Source: Natrinema pellirubrum DSM 15624 (lineage in GTDB: Archaea > Halobacteriota > Halobacteria > Halobacteriales > Natrialbaceae). Taken from it: a stretch of 64,000 nt of DNA. A program made the translations under genes and the position numbers. Location: assembly GCF_000230735.2 (NCBI RefSeq), contig NC_019963.1, forward strand, positions 62,001 to 126,000, in the 5' to 3' direction. Each line of letters starts with the position of its first letter. Position 1 is the first letter of the stretch. The notes under the pieces were generated by a model. The model did not search any database, was not told where the DNA came from, and saw nothing but the letters and a program-made list of their open reading frames with translations. Below, one piece after another: positions 34,984-44,689 of this stretch.

Positions 34984-35766
34984 TCACGGCGGGTACTTGA
35001 ACGTCTCCTCAACCCGGCGATGCAACTTGTGATCTGATGACTCCGACGAGAACCGAAACTCGCTGATGTCCTCCAGCGTCACCCCACCCGTGATTTCTCC
35101 CGGCTTCCCCATTACCTGCTCCGCGTACACGTTCTCATTCACGTCCGTGTACAGCACATGCAACTGGAACGAAACGTACCGAATTCCGGCGTCGTACAGT
35201 CGCTGCATCGTCTCAAACACGGGCGACTGGACGTACTCCGCTCGCCCCTCCTCACCGTGGAATACCTCCTCGAACTCGACTTGCGTGCTGAACTCAACCC
35301 GACCTTCGTTCGGACTTAACACTCCACCTTCCCGTGAATCGTTCTCGAACTGGTCCCCTTCGGTCCGATTCAACGGGAAGTACCGCGGGAGAATCTCGAA
35401 CCCGTTATCGTCCGAAGTGAGGAAACACGCGTCCTCGATGTCGATAGGCGTCCCCTCCCCGGGGTCCGGGTCGTAGCTAACGACAAGTGTCGGGCGGACA
35501 TACAGGTTCTGTGCGACGCCTTCACCGAGGTTCTCCAACTGGATTGTGAGAATGTCGAACGTGGTTCCGCGGCCACTCTTCGACTCGATTTCTTTCCGTC
35601 GGCTCTTCACGATTGGTTTGCTTTGACGTTCGATACTGTCCTGCAGGTCGTCGGTCTGCACTTCCGTGGTGGTGTTCGACTCCCAGAATACGAGTTTCTC
35701 AGTGAGCGTGACTTGTAACGCTGTTAGGCTGATTTGAGGGATATAGTCGCGTAGACGGTCGAACAT
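34984..35766 (-). CDS. Unknown protein near restriction-modification genes
   Basis: The product has 260 residues. It begins with a hydrophobic stretch (LRDYIPQISLTALQVTLTEK) and then alternates beta-strands (FDILTIQLENLGEGVAQNLY, YVSFQLHVLYTDVNENVYAE). The middle resembles a beta-sandwich of the kind often used for binding. No family is recognised. It is next to a type IIG enzyme on the same strand, with one small opposite-strand gene between them, so it may be part of that defence island. Confidence 0.6.
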   Translation of the reverse strand: MFDRLRDYIPQISLTALQVTLTEKLVFWESNTTTEVQTDDLQDSIERQSKPIVKSRRKEIESKSGRGTTFDILTIQLENLGEGVAQNLYVRPTLVVSYDPDPGEGTPIDIEDACFLTSDDNGFEILPRYFPLNRTEGDQFENDSREGGVLSPNEGRVEFSTQVEFEEVFHGEEGRAEYVQSPVFETMQRLYDAGIRYVSFQLHVLYTDVNENVYAEQVMGKPGEITGGVTLEDISEFRFSSESSDHKLHRRVEETFKYPP

Positions 35767-35825
35767 ACTGGTTAACGCTCACTCGTTGATAATAAATGGG
35801 TGGTCGTGGTACTCGATGGTAAGGA

Positions 35826-36074
35826 ATGGAGGATATCCCGCAACCAGCGTCGGACCCGTACGACCCGGGCGACTCTGTCCGCGTGCACCTCGGCCCAGAT
35901 GACCCGGACAGTCGCTTCCACGGCGTCCGCTGCGAGGTTGTAGACCGTTTCTCCGATAACTTAGACCGAGAGACCGGGCGTGACTCGGACCGGTTCACAT
36001 ACCGTGTGCGGAGCGTAGACGGTGACGTGCTCCCCGTCGAATTCCGACACGCGGATCTCGTCCCCAAAGAGTAG
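35826..36074 (+). CDS. Small haloarchaeal protein (DUF8139-like)
   Basis: The product has 82 residues, acidic, with a beta-rich SH3-like pattern (GDSVRVHLGPDDPDSRFHG, GVRCEVVDRFSDN, DVLPVEFRHADLVP). Such short proteins are widespread in haloarchaea. It lies between the unknown 260-residue protein and the type IIG enzyme, on the opposite strand to both. Function unknown. Confidence 0.65.
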   Translation: MEDIPQPASDPYDPGDSVRVHLGPDDPDSRFHGVRCEVVDRFSDNLDRETGRDSDRFTYRVRSVDGDVLPVEFRHADLVPKE

Positions 36075-36085
36075 CCGCGTCTCGT

Positions 36086-39000
36086 CTAATCGTCCGCTTC
36101 GGCCGCTTCCGCGGCGTCCACGTTCAACGTCACGTCCTGCTTCCGTTCCGGTGCCGGTGGCTTCCCATCCGGGTACAGCTCCTGCATCTTCTTGTGATAC
36201 GCACCGAGCCCCATCTGCGAGTTGATGTACACGAGTTTCCCCGGATCCAGGCCGTACAACTCCATTAGCAACCGGTCGATCTTCCAATCCGTAGTGTCAC
36301 CTAACTCGCCGTCATCGAACATCGTATCGACGCAATCAGCAATCTCTTCTGCCCTCTCACGCCCGTCTTCTTCGGAGAGTTTCGCCACCGGGACCGGGAG
36401 TTCCCTGATGTCCGTCTGCCGCATATTAGCGAACGCCTCTGCGGCGTCAATCTCCCCGCTACGCTTGAACATGTAGTAATGCAGCACACGGGAGTTCATC
36501 AACCCGAGTAGGAACTTGTGGTACGTCGTCGTGTCGAGACCGCTCGGGACGTTCTCCGGGTCGGTCCATTTCCCCTCGTACTCCTCGTCCTCGTTGTCAA
36601 GATCGACGTCCACGTACCAGTCCAGCATGTCACCCTGGTCGGAGCGGATCTTATACACGTACACCGACCGCGGACAGTACACCGTGTCGTCGTGGAACGC
36701 GACCGACAACCCTACGCCGGCTTCCCGGATGAACAGCTTATCCCCGTCGTACACGGACTGGTCTTTGTAATTGACGCCATCGTACCCTAAGTCGAGACCC
36801 TTCAACTCTAGTTCGTCGTACCGTGCATCGAACGAATCACCGTCCATGTACGGCACGTCACCGTCGTCCGGGTCGTCGCTAATCAGGTACTCCTCGGCTG
36901 TTCGGTCCTGATACTCGAACACGACGTCACAGTAGTTGCACGTCTTCTCCGTGTCCGGGTCTCGACCGCGCGGCGGGGCAATCCACTTCCCGCACGCCGG
37001 GCACTTGATGACGTGCCCAGCCTTATTCAACTCGACGCCACGGTGCGACTCACAGAACGCACCGACCGGTATCGAATTGTCTTCCATCGTTTCGAGGAGC
37101 TCGTCGTCCTCAACGTACCGAAACGGCTCGATCTCCCCGGACTCGATGCATCGGCTCTGCGGGATGTCGAACGCGTACGCTGACTCCAGCTGCGATAGGC
37201 TCAACTCACCTTCAATCGCTTTCCGACGGTCTTCATCGACGAGAGTCATCGACCGGAACGTGTTGTCGTCGCTCGGCTCGGTGTTCTTGAGCTGCATCGT
37301 CACCGTGGACATGCGGATATCACTTCCGAACCAGTCCGCGCCCATGATGTGGAATCGTTCGAATTCGTAGTTATCGAGCAGGTGCTGCCGGATTTCAGCC
37401 TTCTCGGACCGGAGCAGGGTTTTCGGGAGAACGTACGCTAACCGGCCACCGTCGTCTAGGTACTTGCACGCGGTGAGGATGAACAACTCGTACGTGTCCA
37501 TGTTCTCGACGTCGAACTCGTCACCGAACTCATCGTCAACCCATTCGGCCGCTTCGGGGCTTACTTGCCCGCCCCACGGCGGATTCCCGATTATCAGGTC
37601 GAACTCGCCGAACCCGGCCGTTTCATCGATGTCTTCGAATTGGATTTCCCCGGCGAGCGCGTCCTGTGACGCGAAATTCCCGGTGAGCATACCGAGTGAC
37701 GTGTTCTTCCGCGCTGAGCGTAGCCACACGGAGAGTTTCGAGATTTCAATCGCTTCCTGTAGTAGGTCGTTCCCGTGCAGGCACTTGTCCAGAATCTCGA
37801 TTTCCCGCTTTTCGAACGATTCAAGCGGCACCTGTACCGGTCCGTCCGAACCGGCTGCTGCTACCTTCGCGGATCGGAGCTTCTCGTGCACTCGACGCGC
37901 CTCACGGCTCAAGTGGTTGAAACAGGACACCAGGAACGCACCGGACCCGCACGCTATGTCCGCGATTCGGATGTTGACAATTTCCTTCAGGTAGGCTTCA
38001 AGGAATTCCTTGTCGGGGTTCTCCATCTCCATCTCCCCGTTCTCAAGGTCTAACTCGTCCCGAATCTTCGCGCGCTTGTCCTGTAGAAGGTCCTGTATCG
38101 CGTGCTCGGCGACGTACTCGGTGAGACCCTCCCGCGTGAAGTACAGGCCATAGTCCCCTCGGTCACCGCTGAACGGGTTCGATTCGCCTTCTGCGAGGTT
38201 CGCTCGCACCTGCTCGATATCACCCACGCTCTCCTCGAAGATACGGCCGAGAACGTGCTCATTCAGGTCTTGGTGGAAGTCGTACTCGTAGAACCCGTAC
38301 ACGCCGTTAATCGTCGTATCCCCGATCTCGTATTCCCGAGTGAACAACTCGTCCGGGAGGATCACTGACTGCAGCACTTCGTCCTCCTCGAACAACCCGC
38401 CGTCGTACCCGAAGATATCGTACGGGTACTCGTCCGGGCTCCCAGTGTCGATGACTCTGAACATATCCTGAATGAGCGGGTAGATTTTCCGGTCGTCCAG
38501 CGTCGGGAGTGTCGCGCCGGTGCTGACGACGTCCTCAAGCAGGTCGTCCGGGAGTAGTCCGGACGGGTGGTCTGAGAAGAAGCAAATTACGAGACCGCGG
38601 TGTATCAGGGTTTGAGCGGCTTGAATCGCGGCAAGTTGCCCGTCGCTGGATTCGCCGAGTTCCGGGGCTTCGTTGATAATTTCCTCGTACACGTCCTCCA
38701 CAGCTTCCCGGTAGAATTGGTAGAAGTCCTCGGTGAGTTCCAACCGTTCGGACAGGTTCTGCGCCATGAGGTCCTCGATGTCCGAATCGGCATCCTCACC
38801 GATTAGGAACCGTCGGTGCATAATGAAGTAGAATTCCCAGAACGTCTCGGTCAACTCACCGTCGGCGTCAAGGAACTCGTCGATCTCCCACTCCTCGTAA
38901 TGGTCGATACTGCCGTGGTGGTACAACCTGACTACTTCCATGTTCGACGCGACAACCCACCGAACGGACAGACCGTTCGTGATCGCGTACTCGAATGCCT

Positions 39001-39370
39001 GCTCCACCGGTGATTTGAGGCGCGATGGATCGACTTTATCGAGGTCCGTCCCCGGGTCTTTCAGCTCACCGACGACTTTCCTGACGTCTTCAGTGAGATC
39101 CCCGTCGTCCTGTTCGAAGTGACCGAGTAGAACGTCGGGGAACCCGTCACCGCCTTCGGAGAGTGATTCAGGGAGGAGTTGGAATTCACCGGCGCTGCCG
39201 CGCGGTCGAGTGTATCCAAGTACATCGCTGAAAATGTCACTTACGAACGATTGCTGCAGGTTGCGCTCAGTGAGTGACGTGCTCGTTCCCGTCCAGCCTT
39301 CCACGGCATCAACAATGTCGTCGGTGTCGACTGGGCGTTCGACTTCCTGTTGCTGTAAGTACTCATCCAC
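36086..39370 (-). CDS. Type IIG restriction-modification enzyme (Eco57I-like)
   Basis: The 1094-residue protein has an N-terminal endonuclease-like region with FPDVLLGH and VVGELKDPG (about residues 77-105), a PD-(D/E)XK pattern. The methyltransferase domain follows: motif [15 protein letters not shown] (about 465-480) and motif [12 protein letters not shown] (about 590), which is N6-adenine type. Around residue 790 is a zinc ribbon, [13 protein letters not shown]...CNYC. The C-terminal region ([20 protein letters not shown]) probably recognises DNA. A single chain that both cuts and methylates fits type IIG. No separate specificity gene is seen. Confidence 0.88.
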   Translation of the reverse strand: MDEYLQQQEVERPVDTDDIVDAVEGWTGTSTSLTERNLQQSFVSDIFSDVLGYTRPRGSAGEFQLLPESLSEGGDGFPDVLLGHFEQDDGDLTEDVRKVVGELKDPGTDLDKVDPSRLKSPVEQAFEYAITNGLSVRWVVASNMEVVRLYHHGSIDHYEEWEIDEFLDADGELTETFWEFYFIMHRRFLIGEDADSDIEDLMAQNLSERLELTEDFYQFYREAVEDVYEEIINEAPELGESSDGQLAAIQAAQTLIHRGLVICFFSDHPSGLLPDDLLEDVVSTGATLPTLDDRKIYPLIQDMFRVIDTGSPDEYPYDIFGYDGGLFEEDEVLQSVILPDELFTREYEIGDTTINGVYGFYEYDFHQDLNEHVLGRIFEESVGDIEQVRANLAEGESNPFSGDRGDYGLYFTREGLTEYVAEHAIQDLLQDKRAKIRDELDLENGEMEMENPDKEFLEAYLKEIVNIRIADIACGSGAFLVSCFNHLSREARRVHEKLRSAKVAAAGSDGPVQVPLESFEKREIEILDKCLHGNDLLQEAIEISKLSVWLRSARKNTSLGMLTGNFASQDALAGEIQFEDIDETAGFGEFDLIIGNPPWGGQVSPEAAEWVDDEFGDEFDVENMDTYELFILTACKYLDDGGRLAYVLPKTLLRSEKAEIRQHLLDNYEFERFHIMGADWFGSDIRMSTVTMQLKNTEPSDDNTFRSMTLVDEDRRKAIEGELSLSQLESAYAFDIPQSRCIESGEIEPFRYVEDDELLETMEDNSIPVGAFCESHRGVELNKAGHVIKCPACGKWIAPPRGRDPDTEKTCNYCDVVFEYQDRTAEEYLISDDPDDGDVPYMDGDSFDARYDELELKGLDLGYDGVNYKDQSVYDGDKLFIREAGVGLSVAFHDDTVYCPRSVYVYKIRSDQGDMLDWYVDVDLDNEDEEYEGKWTDPENVPSGLDTTTYHKFLLGLMNSRVLHYYMFKRSGEIDAAEAFANMRQTDIRELPVPVAKLSEEDGRERAEEIADCVDTMFDDGELGDTTDWKIDRLLMELYGLDPGKLVYINSQMGLGAYHKKMQELYPDGKPPAPERKQDVTLNVDAAEAAEADD

Positions 39371-39827
39371 TAGGTCCGCGTCGAAGAGAGAGAGTGCTGA
39401 TTAGTCGGCAAGGATATTGGGTTCTTTCTTATACAGGATACTTTGTTCTATCCCTTAACCAGTCACGGCGCCATTGTCCATCCCCTTGGCCGCTATTAAA
39501 AAATTTGTCGTGTTGGGTAAATTACTGGAATTTGAGGTGGGGTATTGAGACACCTCTGACATGACCGTGTCGCTCTCGACAATGAAACAATTTTGGCCGC
39601 CCCTGAACCGTAGTTCAACCGACCGGAACACTGAATTCCCGTTGCTATCGTATCGGACACGTCTCCCCCGTCGTCCTGTCCCCGGACGGAGAGTACGATT
39701 TTGAATGGACTCGACATACAAAGCCGAAGCACAGCTACTGTATGATGTCGTGGACTGGTTTGCTGAAAAGTTGCTCTGTTGCAGCGTCGAATAGCACCAG
39801 TTTCAGCCTTGTTCTCGGCTGATTTCC
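39371..39827. other. Intergenic region upstream of the type IIG gene and the IS5-type element
   Basis: Short reverse-strand open frames exist (39455-39721) with no recognisable domain. The stretch between 39500 and 39740 could be a degraded gene. I see no clear terminal repeat of the insertion element here. Confidence 0.35.
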
Positions 39828-39863
39828 GTGAGGCTTGTGGGGAATTGGACGCCGTCTTGCGAT

Positions 39864-40679
39864 ATGAGGTCGAAACGGCCGATCATACGGCAGTGTAAGA
39901 ATCTTGCCAAACAGCACGTGGATAACCCTGACGAACCCGCTGCGCCGGACGGCGCCAGCGGGTTCGCCGAGTGGACTCAGATCGCGTTTATCCTCTTGCA
40001 TGCGGAACTCGACAAAGATTTCCGAGAGACTGAAGCATGGTTCAATGACTCCAGAGCCATCCGTGAAGAGCTTAACATCGACAAATCGCCGGATCACACC
40101 ACGCTCTGTCGATGGGAGCAACAGGTCGACATGCGTGAACTCCGCAGCCTGCTCCGCCGCAGTGCGGAGCAGGCTGGCTGGTCGGGAACAGCAGCAATCG
40201 ACGCCAGTGGCTTCCAGCGAGATCAAACCAGCTATCATTACCGGAATCGTGCTGGCTTCTCGTTTCACAAGCTGAAGACAACGATTTTGGTCGATACAGA
40301 GTCACTGGCGATCAAAGACGTTCATTTCACGACGAAGCGCAAGTGGGACGGACACATCGGCTTGCAGGTCTATCGGCGCAACGCCGAAGACCTGCAAGAG
40401 TTCCTTGCAGATGCGAACTATTCGTGGTCAGATCTCAGAGAGGAGTGTCGCGCTGGCGCGACACGACCGCTAATCAAACACAGGGAGCACAATGCGCTGA
40501 AGAAAGCGCATAACGCTCGGATGGACGAAGATCTGTACCATCAGCGGACACTGAGTGAGACTGCGTTCTCACTGCTGAAGGATGACGGTGAGAAGTTACG
40601 CTCTCGGAGCTGGCACGGCCAGTTCCGAGAGCTCACGCGCAAGTGTATCGTGCATAACCTATCGCAGGCGGCGAGTTAG
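39864..40679 (+). CDS. IS5-type DDE transposase
   Basis: From ATG 39864 the protein has 271 residues. Catalytic Asp candidates are in TAAIDASGFQ and FLADANYSW, and the Glu is in RTLSETAFSLLKDDGEK, the order of IS5-family (ISH1-like) transposases. An upstream ATG at 39828 would add 12 residues; the shorter form starts like others of the family (MRSKRPIIRQC). The frame is intact. Terminal inverted repeats could not be defined confidently. Confidence 0.85.
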   Translation: MRSKRPIIRQCKNLAKQHVDNPDEPAAPDGASGFAEWTQIAFILLHAELDKDFRETEAWFNDSRAIREELNIDKSPDHTTLCRWEQQVDMRELRSLLRRSAEQAGWSGTAAIDASGFQRDQTSYHYRNRAGFSFHKLKTTILVDTESLAIKDVHFTTKRKWDGHIGLQVYRRNAEDLQEFLADANYSWSDLREECRAGATRPLIKHREHNALKKAHNARMDEDLYHQRTLSETAFSLLKDDGEKLRSRSWHGQFRELTRKCIVHNLSQAAS

Positions 40680-40693
40680 GGCTCGCCGCCTGC
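40664..40693 (+). terminator. Strong hairpin terminator after the IS5-type transposase
   Basis: GCAGGCGGCGAG (40664-40675) pairs perfectly over 12 bp with CTCGCCGCCTGC (40682-40693) around a six-base loop containing the TAG stop. A pyrimidine-rich TCTCTTTCTCT tract follows. It would end transcription from the element and protect the downstream origin region. Confidence 0.65.
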
Positions 40694-41182
40694 TCTCTTT
40701 CTCTGGACGTATCCGCCAGAGACATCGCCGTCATCCACGTACGGGTTCTCACAAAGTGACCTAATTCTGATGGTTGCAGAATCAACGAACTGTACTCCTC
40801 CCACATCATCCAGATCTCAAAACCATCAGTACAGGAGTTCTAACGCCACCTGCCTGAATGTCAAAGTTTCAATACTGCCGCCGTCTTGCGTTCAACAGAG
40901 CATGAAAAGTACAATTTCGGCAACCAGATGCTCGTCACGTACAAGATAGCGACTATGATATCGCGGTTTTTTGAAGCACTAGGGTATGATTGACGTGGCA
41001 TTGCCTTGCCAAACGCCACATTACGTTCGACCTCAGGTGTTTCCGGAAATGCTTGGTTTCCTCAAAACGAACCGCATCACAGCGTGGTCAAACTTGGATT
41101 GAACTGAGATTGAATAGTACTTTCCGGAAACACCCCGGTCACGTTTTTAGTACTAGCCAGAAAACCAGTCTATCAATCAAAG
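40694..41182. other. Candidate replication origin upstream of the first orc1/cdc6 gene
   Basis: Two inverted boxes face each other: GGTGTTTCCGGAAA (41037-41050) and TTTCCGGAAACACC (41121-41134), each with a G- or C-rich flank. They lie 45-145 bp before an orc1/cdc6 start and match the form of haloarchaeal origin recognition boxes (TTTCC core, dyad, G-string). The DNA between and upstream is AT-richer than the genes. No gene is supported in the interval. Origin function is inference. Confidence 0.6.
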
Positions 41183-42211
41183 ATGATCCGCGATGCTCGC
41201 GTTCTCCGCGCCGGGTTCGTCCCTCGGGAAGTTGAGCATCGCGACGCCGAAGTCAACCACCTCTCCAGCGTCCTCGAGCCCATCACGAACGGAGAGCCTG
41301 CAGACACGGCCATCGTCACTGGACCCAGTGGCGCCGGCAAGACCTGCATCTCGCAATTCGTCACGGAACGGCTCCGCGAAGAGGTCCTCGACGTCGAGAC
41401 TACCTACGTCAACTGCTGGCGCAACTACACCCGGTTCCGCACGCTCTACCAGATCCTCGACGACTTCGGCGCGACCATCGACATCCACCGGCAGTCGACG
41501 CCGCATGACGAACTCGTCGACCGCCTCCAGCAGCATGACGGCCCGCGGACCGTCGTCATTCTCGACGAGGTCGACCAACTGGAGGACCCCAGCGTCATTT
41601 ACGACCTCCACAGCCTCCCGCAGTTCGCGATCATCTGTATCGCGAACAAGGAAGAGGAGCTGTTCAGCCGCGTCGACGACCGCCTCGTGAGCCGGCTGCG
41701 CTCCAGCGAACACGTCCGGATGGACAAGTACCACGACGAGCAGCTGTACGACATCCTGAGTGCGCGGGCGAAGTGGGGACTCGATGAGGACGTCATCACC
41801 GACGACCAGCTCTACCGGATCGCCGACGCGGCCGCCGGCGACGCCCGCCTCGCAATCGGCATCCTTCGAACGGCCGCCGGCAAGGCCGATCGCGAGAACC
41901 ACGAGCGCATCACCGACGACATTCTCCTGGACGCCGCCGAGGATGCTCGAGCCCAGATCAAGCAGAAGAGCCTCGACTCACTCACCCCCCATCAGCGGGT
42001 TGTCTACGACATCGTTCGCGAGCACGGCCCGGTCGGGCCGAGCGAGATTCACGAGCGCTATACCGAGGACGTCGATGATCCACGGACGAAGCGGACTATC
42101 CGCACGTACCTCTCGAAGATGGAGCAGTACAACCTCCTCGAGGCGGAAGGGACGAGTCGGGATCGAGAGTACTCGCTCGTCGATTCAGCAGCTGCGTCGC
42201 CGATGCAGTAA
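41183..42211 (+). CDS. orc1/cdc6: Orc1/Cdc6-family replication initiator (first copy)
   Basis: The 342-residue AAA+ protein has Walker A in TGPSGAGKTCISQF, Walker B in TVVILDEVDQL, sensor 1 in AIICIANKEEELF and sensor 2 in GDARLAIGILRTAAGKA. The C-terminal winged helix starts near residue 265 (LTPHQRVVYDIVREHGPVGPSEIH) and would bind the origin. It recognises ORB sites and loads the MCM helicase. The gene lies directly after a pair of candidate ORBs. It differs clearly from the second copy at 48.2-49.5 kb. Confidence 0.92.
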   Translation: MIRDARVLRAGFVPREVEHRDAEVNHLSSVLEPITNGEPADTAIVTGPSGAGKTCISQFVTERLREEVLDVETTYVNCWRNYTRFRTLYQILDDFGATIDIHRQSTPHDELVDRLQQHDGPRTVVILDEVDQLEDPSVIYDLHSLPQFAIICIANKEEELFSRVDDRLVSRLRSSEHVRMDKYHDEQLYDILSARAKWGLDEDVITDDQLYRIADAAAGDARLAIGILRTAAGKADRENHERITDDILLDAAEDARAQIKQKSLDSLTPHQRVVYDIVREHGPVGPSEIHERYTEDVDDPRTKRTIRTYLSKMEQYNLLEAEGTSRDREYSLVDSAAASPMQ

Positions 42212-42229
42212 CGGTGACCCCGTCAGCTA

Positions 42230-42916
42230 TCAGGAACTGAACTCGCCGAGGCCCGATTGCTCGTGGTCTAGCGGCTCGATGACCTGAGGATCGTCGTTGC
42301 CAGGGTTGTTGACCCGCGTCGAGATCTCGTAGGCGTCCAGATCGTCCTTCGGATACGGCTGGCACAGTTCCTTGCGGGTGTCCGGGTCTGCGGCGAGCCA
42401 GTCAGATTCCGCGTCCTGCGGGAGGACGACCGGCATCCGGTCGTGGATTGAGTTCATCAGGTCGTTCGGCTCCGTCGTGAGAATCGTGACGCACGAGATC
42501 GTCTCGTCGTCGCCCTCCCAGACATCCCAGAGCCCGGCCATCGCGAATGCGGGGTCGTCCTCCCGGTAAATCCGATAGGGCTGTTTCGACCCGCCGTTCG
42601 GCGATTTCCATTCGTAGAACCCTGACGAGGGGACGAGGCAGGGACGTGATTCCCACGCCCGCTCGAAGACGCGTTTCTCGTCGGCAGTCTCGGAGCGAGC
42701 GTTGATGATGCCCTCCTCGGGTTCGTCCGCCCAGAACGGAATCAGCCCCCAGTGGTAGGCGTCGATCTCGTCGGAAGCCTCGTTCGTGATGATGTGGAGG
42801 TCGTCGCCAGGCGCGATGTTGTATCGGGGTGCGTACCCGCCGTCCGCGACGACCTCGGCATCGAAGCGGGCCTCGAGGTCAGCCTGGTCGATGAAGAGCG
42901 AGTTTCGGCCACACAT
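42230..42916 (-). CDS. SRAP (HMCES/YedK-type) abasic-site protein
   Basis: The start is ATG 42916, because the family needs Cys at residue 2 (MCGRNSLFIDQ) for its covalent bond to abasic DNA. The 228-residue product has the other catalytic elements: Asn in GRNS, YNIAPGDD, PSSGFYEWKSPNGG (Glu) and MNSIHDRMPVVL (His). These enzymes shield abasic sites in single-stranded DNA. It is tail-to-tail with cdc6 and sits close to a RecA/PolB2 set, consistent with a DNA-damage cluster. Confidence 0.92.
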   Translation of the reverse strand: MCGRNSLFIDQADLEARFDAEVVADGGYAPRYNIAPGDDLHIITNEASDEIDAYHWGLIPFWADEPEEGIINARSETADEKRVFERAWESRPCLVPSSGFYEWKSPNGGSKQPYRIYREDDPAFAMAGLWDVWEGDDETISCVTILTTEPNDLMNSIHDRMPVVLPQDAESDWLAADPDTRKELCQPYPKDDLDAYEISTRVNNPGNDDPQVIEPLDHEQSGLGEFSS

Positions 42917-43126
42917 ACATCCGGGTCCGACCGGGAGAGTCTTCAACGTATTTGAAAATGTGAAGGGCTGGTTCTGAGGCCCCTTCGTTTGATGGTAGAT
43001 TTGGGATGATTGGCAAGTACAAAGGTTCTATACAACAGAGGAGGCTTCTATGGAAAACAGATAAACGGCACTTCTCTACTGACAACCTACAAAACTATTT
43101 CACCATTACATCCGATTGATGTAAGC

Positions 43127-43723
43127 ATGAAACGGGTGTTCTTCGACAAGATAGATTCTGTGGGTACATTCCCAGATAACAGAATCAAGATGGATATCAT
43201 CTTCCAGGATAGTAACGGGAATGAGTATGTCTGGACGCCGAAGTGGGAGGAGGTGATGAGTATATACGCTGAGTCAGAGAGAGTAGAGGAAATGAATCTG
43301 GCAGGCGGAGAGTGGTTGGAGGAGTTGAAGGAAAAGAAGCAGTTCAGTGACGAGGTGCTGGATGAACTGGCGGAGGTTATCGCTGACGGACGTAGTACGG
43401 ATGAGATAGCTGATTTCTTCGAGATAGTTGGATTTGACGCGGATGAAATGAGGTACAATTTAAGCCATGATGATCCGTTGCGGAGTAAGGCTGAGGGCCA
43501 TAGTAATCGCGTTTATATTGCTAAAGAGAAGTTGCAAGAGCTGAACAGCGAGGATTACCGATATGTTGTGCAGATTGTTCAGAAGGCCGCGGATCCTAAG
43601 CAGTATATCGGCGAGCAGGAGAAGCATCAAGAAGTGGTAGAGAAGTTGAATACGGCTTTAGAGTTTGAAAATCTCCGCGTTACGGAGGATGGGCGGGTTC
43701 TTCCGATAGAAAAGGACGGTTGA
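43127..43723 (+). CDS. Unknown protein of low GC content
   Basis: Starting at ATG 43127 gives 198 residues (a longer frame reaches 43010). It opens with beta-strands (KRVFFDKIDSVGTFPDNRIK, MDIIFQDSNGNEYVWTPK) and continues mostly helical and charged. Codon use is visibly AT-richer than the flanking genes, which suggests recent transfer. No family is recognised. Confidence 0.55.
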   Translation: MKRVFFDKIDSVGTFPDNRIKMDIIFQDSNGNEYVWTPKWEEVMSIYAESERVEEMNLAGGEWLEELKEKKQFSDEVLDELAEVIADGRSTDEIADFFEIVGFDADEMRYNLSHDDPLRSKAEGHSNRVYIAKEKLQELNSEDYRYVVQIVQKAADPKQYIGEQEKHQEVVEKLNTALEFENLRVTEDGRVLPIEKDG

Positions 43724-43826
43724 ATCCTTTCCCTTCGTGTGTGTAAGACTCGCAAGCTTACGTACCGGCTGTTGGTATGTGGCCAAGAGCATTTCTACAG
43801 AGCCGAAAAGCCTCTGAATCGTGCGA

Positions 43827-44417
43827 TTAGAGCTCGGTCGGTGGCAGAAGATCACAGAGAACAGGTGCTTGGCCAAGAAGTGCGTCGAAGAGCCGTTCAG
43901 TCGGTCGATACAGTGCGTGGTGTTCATCAACAGAATAAGGCGTTTTCTCATCATCTGTGTGTGAGAGAAATCCGCTTTCCAGGAATGGAGCAAGGGTAGT
44001 ATCCAGCGCAGTTCCGGAACGGCCAGATTCGACTTCGAGTGTGTGTCGAGAGAATTCAGAAAGGAACCGTGTACAGCAACTCAGGACGTGAGCACGTCGA
44101 TCAGCGAATAGTTCGTTGAGCGCAGTACGATGGGTGCGTGTCCAATACTCGTCGAGTTTGACGTATGTACGAACGACAGGGGAAAGCTCGTTCAAGGAAC
44201 CATTAGCATGGACGATGCCAAGGTCGTTGAGCGCATGTTGGTCTTTGGTGTCCAGAGACTCGCCGAGGGGATGGAGAACAGTTTGAAGCGCCTCGTGGTA
44301 CCGCGAAGTGAGAAATTCCCCGGCAACAACGTGGGCGTTCACGATATTTCGAGCTGGGTGCATTGACTCGTGGTGGTCGGGGTTTCGGTGGTCGACGTGG
44401 GTTCGTGGATAGCTCAT
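43827..44417 (-). CDS. Uncharacterised haloarchaeal protein
   Basis: The product has 196 residues, largely helical and His-rich at the start (MSYPRTHVDHRNPDHHESMH). It has no recognised motif, but the length and acidic character are those of a coding sequence. It is divergent from the RecA-like/PolB2 set, with a paired palindrome between them. It could belong to that regulon. Confidence 0.55.
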   Translation of the reverse strand: MSYPRTHVDHRNPDHHESMHPARNIVNAHVVAGEFLTSRYHEALQTVLHPLGESLDTKDQHALNDLGIVHANGSLNELSPVVRTYVKLDEYWTRTHRTALNELFADRRAHVLSCCTRFLSEFSRHTLEVESGRSGTALDTTLAPFLESGFLSHTDDEKTPYSVDEHHALYRPTERLFDALLGQAPVLCDLLPPTEL

Positions 44418-44491
44418 AGAGCACCTCTTCCAACGTGGCTTTGAGCATTAACATTCCGAGCAGTCAGGCTCGAGACTGCAGCTGTGAAGGT

Positions 44492-44533
44492 TTAACCAAC
44501 ACGCCGGCGTCAATACGGGCAGATGTTGGTTAA
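44492..44533. promoter_or_regulatory. Paired operator TTAACCAACA / TGTTGGTTAA before the RecA-like/PolB2 set
   Basis: TTAACCAACA (44492-44501) and TGTTGGTTAA (44524-44533) are perfect inverted 10-mers with a 22-nt gap. The same pair, with a 21-nt gap, lies at 50455-50495. Repeated sequence at nearly the same spacing makes these regulatory sites for one protein. The regulator is unknown. Confidence 0.6.
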
Positions 44534-44689
44534 CACGGAGAACACTGGATTCAGGAACTATTCTCGGAAACAGGATCCAAACAGAGACTACTCGGGACCG
44601 TACCGGGATTGGAGGGGATCAAGTCGAGTTCCCTGAAACGTGGAAGCGACACGCCGCGGCTTATCGGGAACGTAGACAACTAATCGAAT

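Noticed and set aside
39680-40790. Terminal inverted repeats of the IS5-type element
   Set aside because: The best match between GTTGCTCTGTTGCAGC on the left and the inverted right flank is only about nine of sixteen positions, so I did not define the ends.
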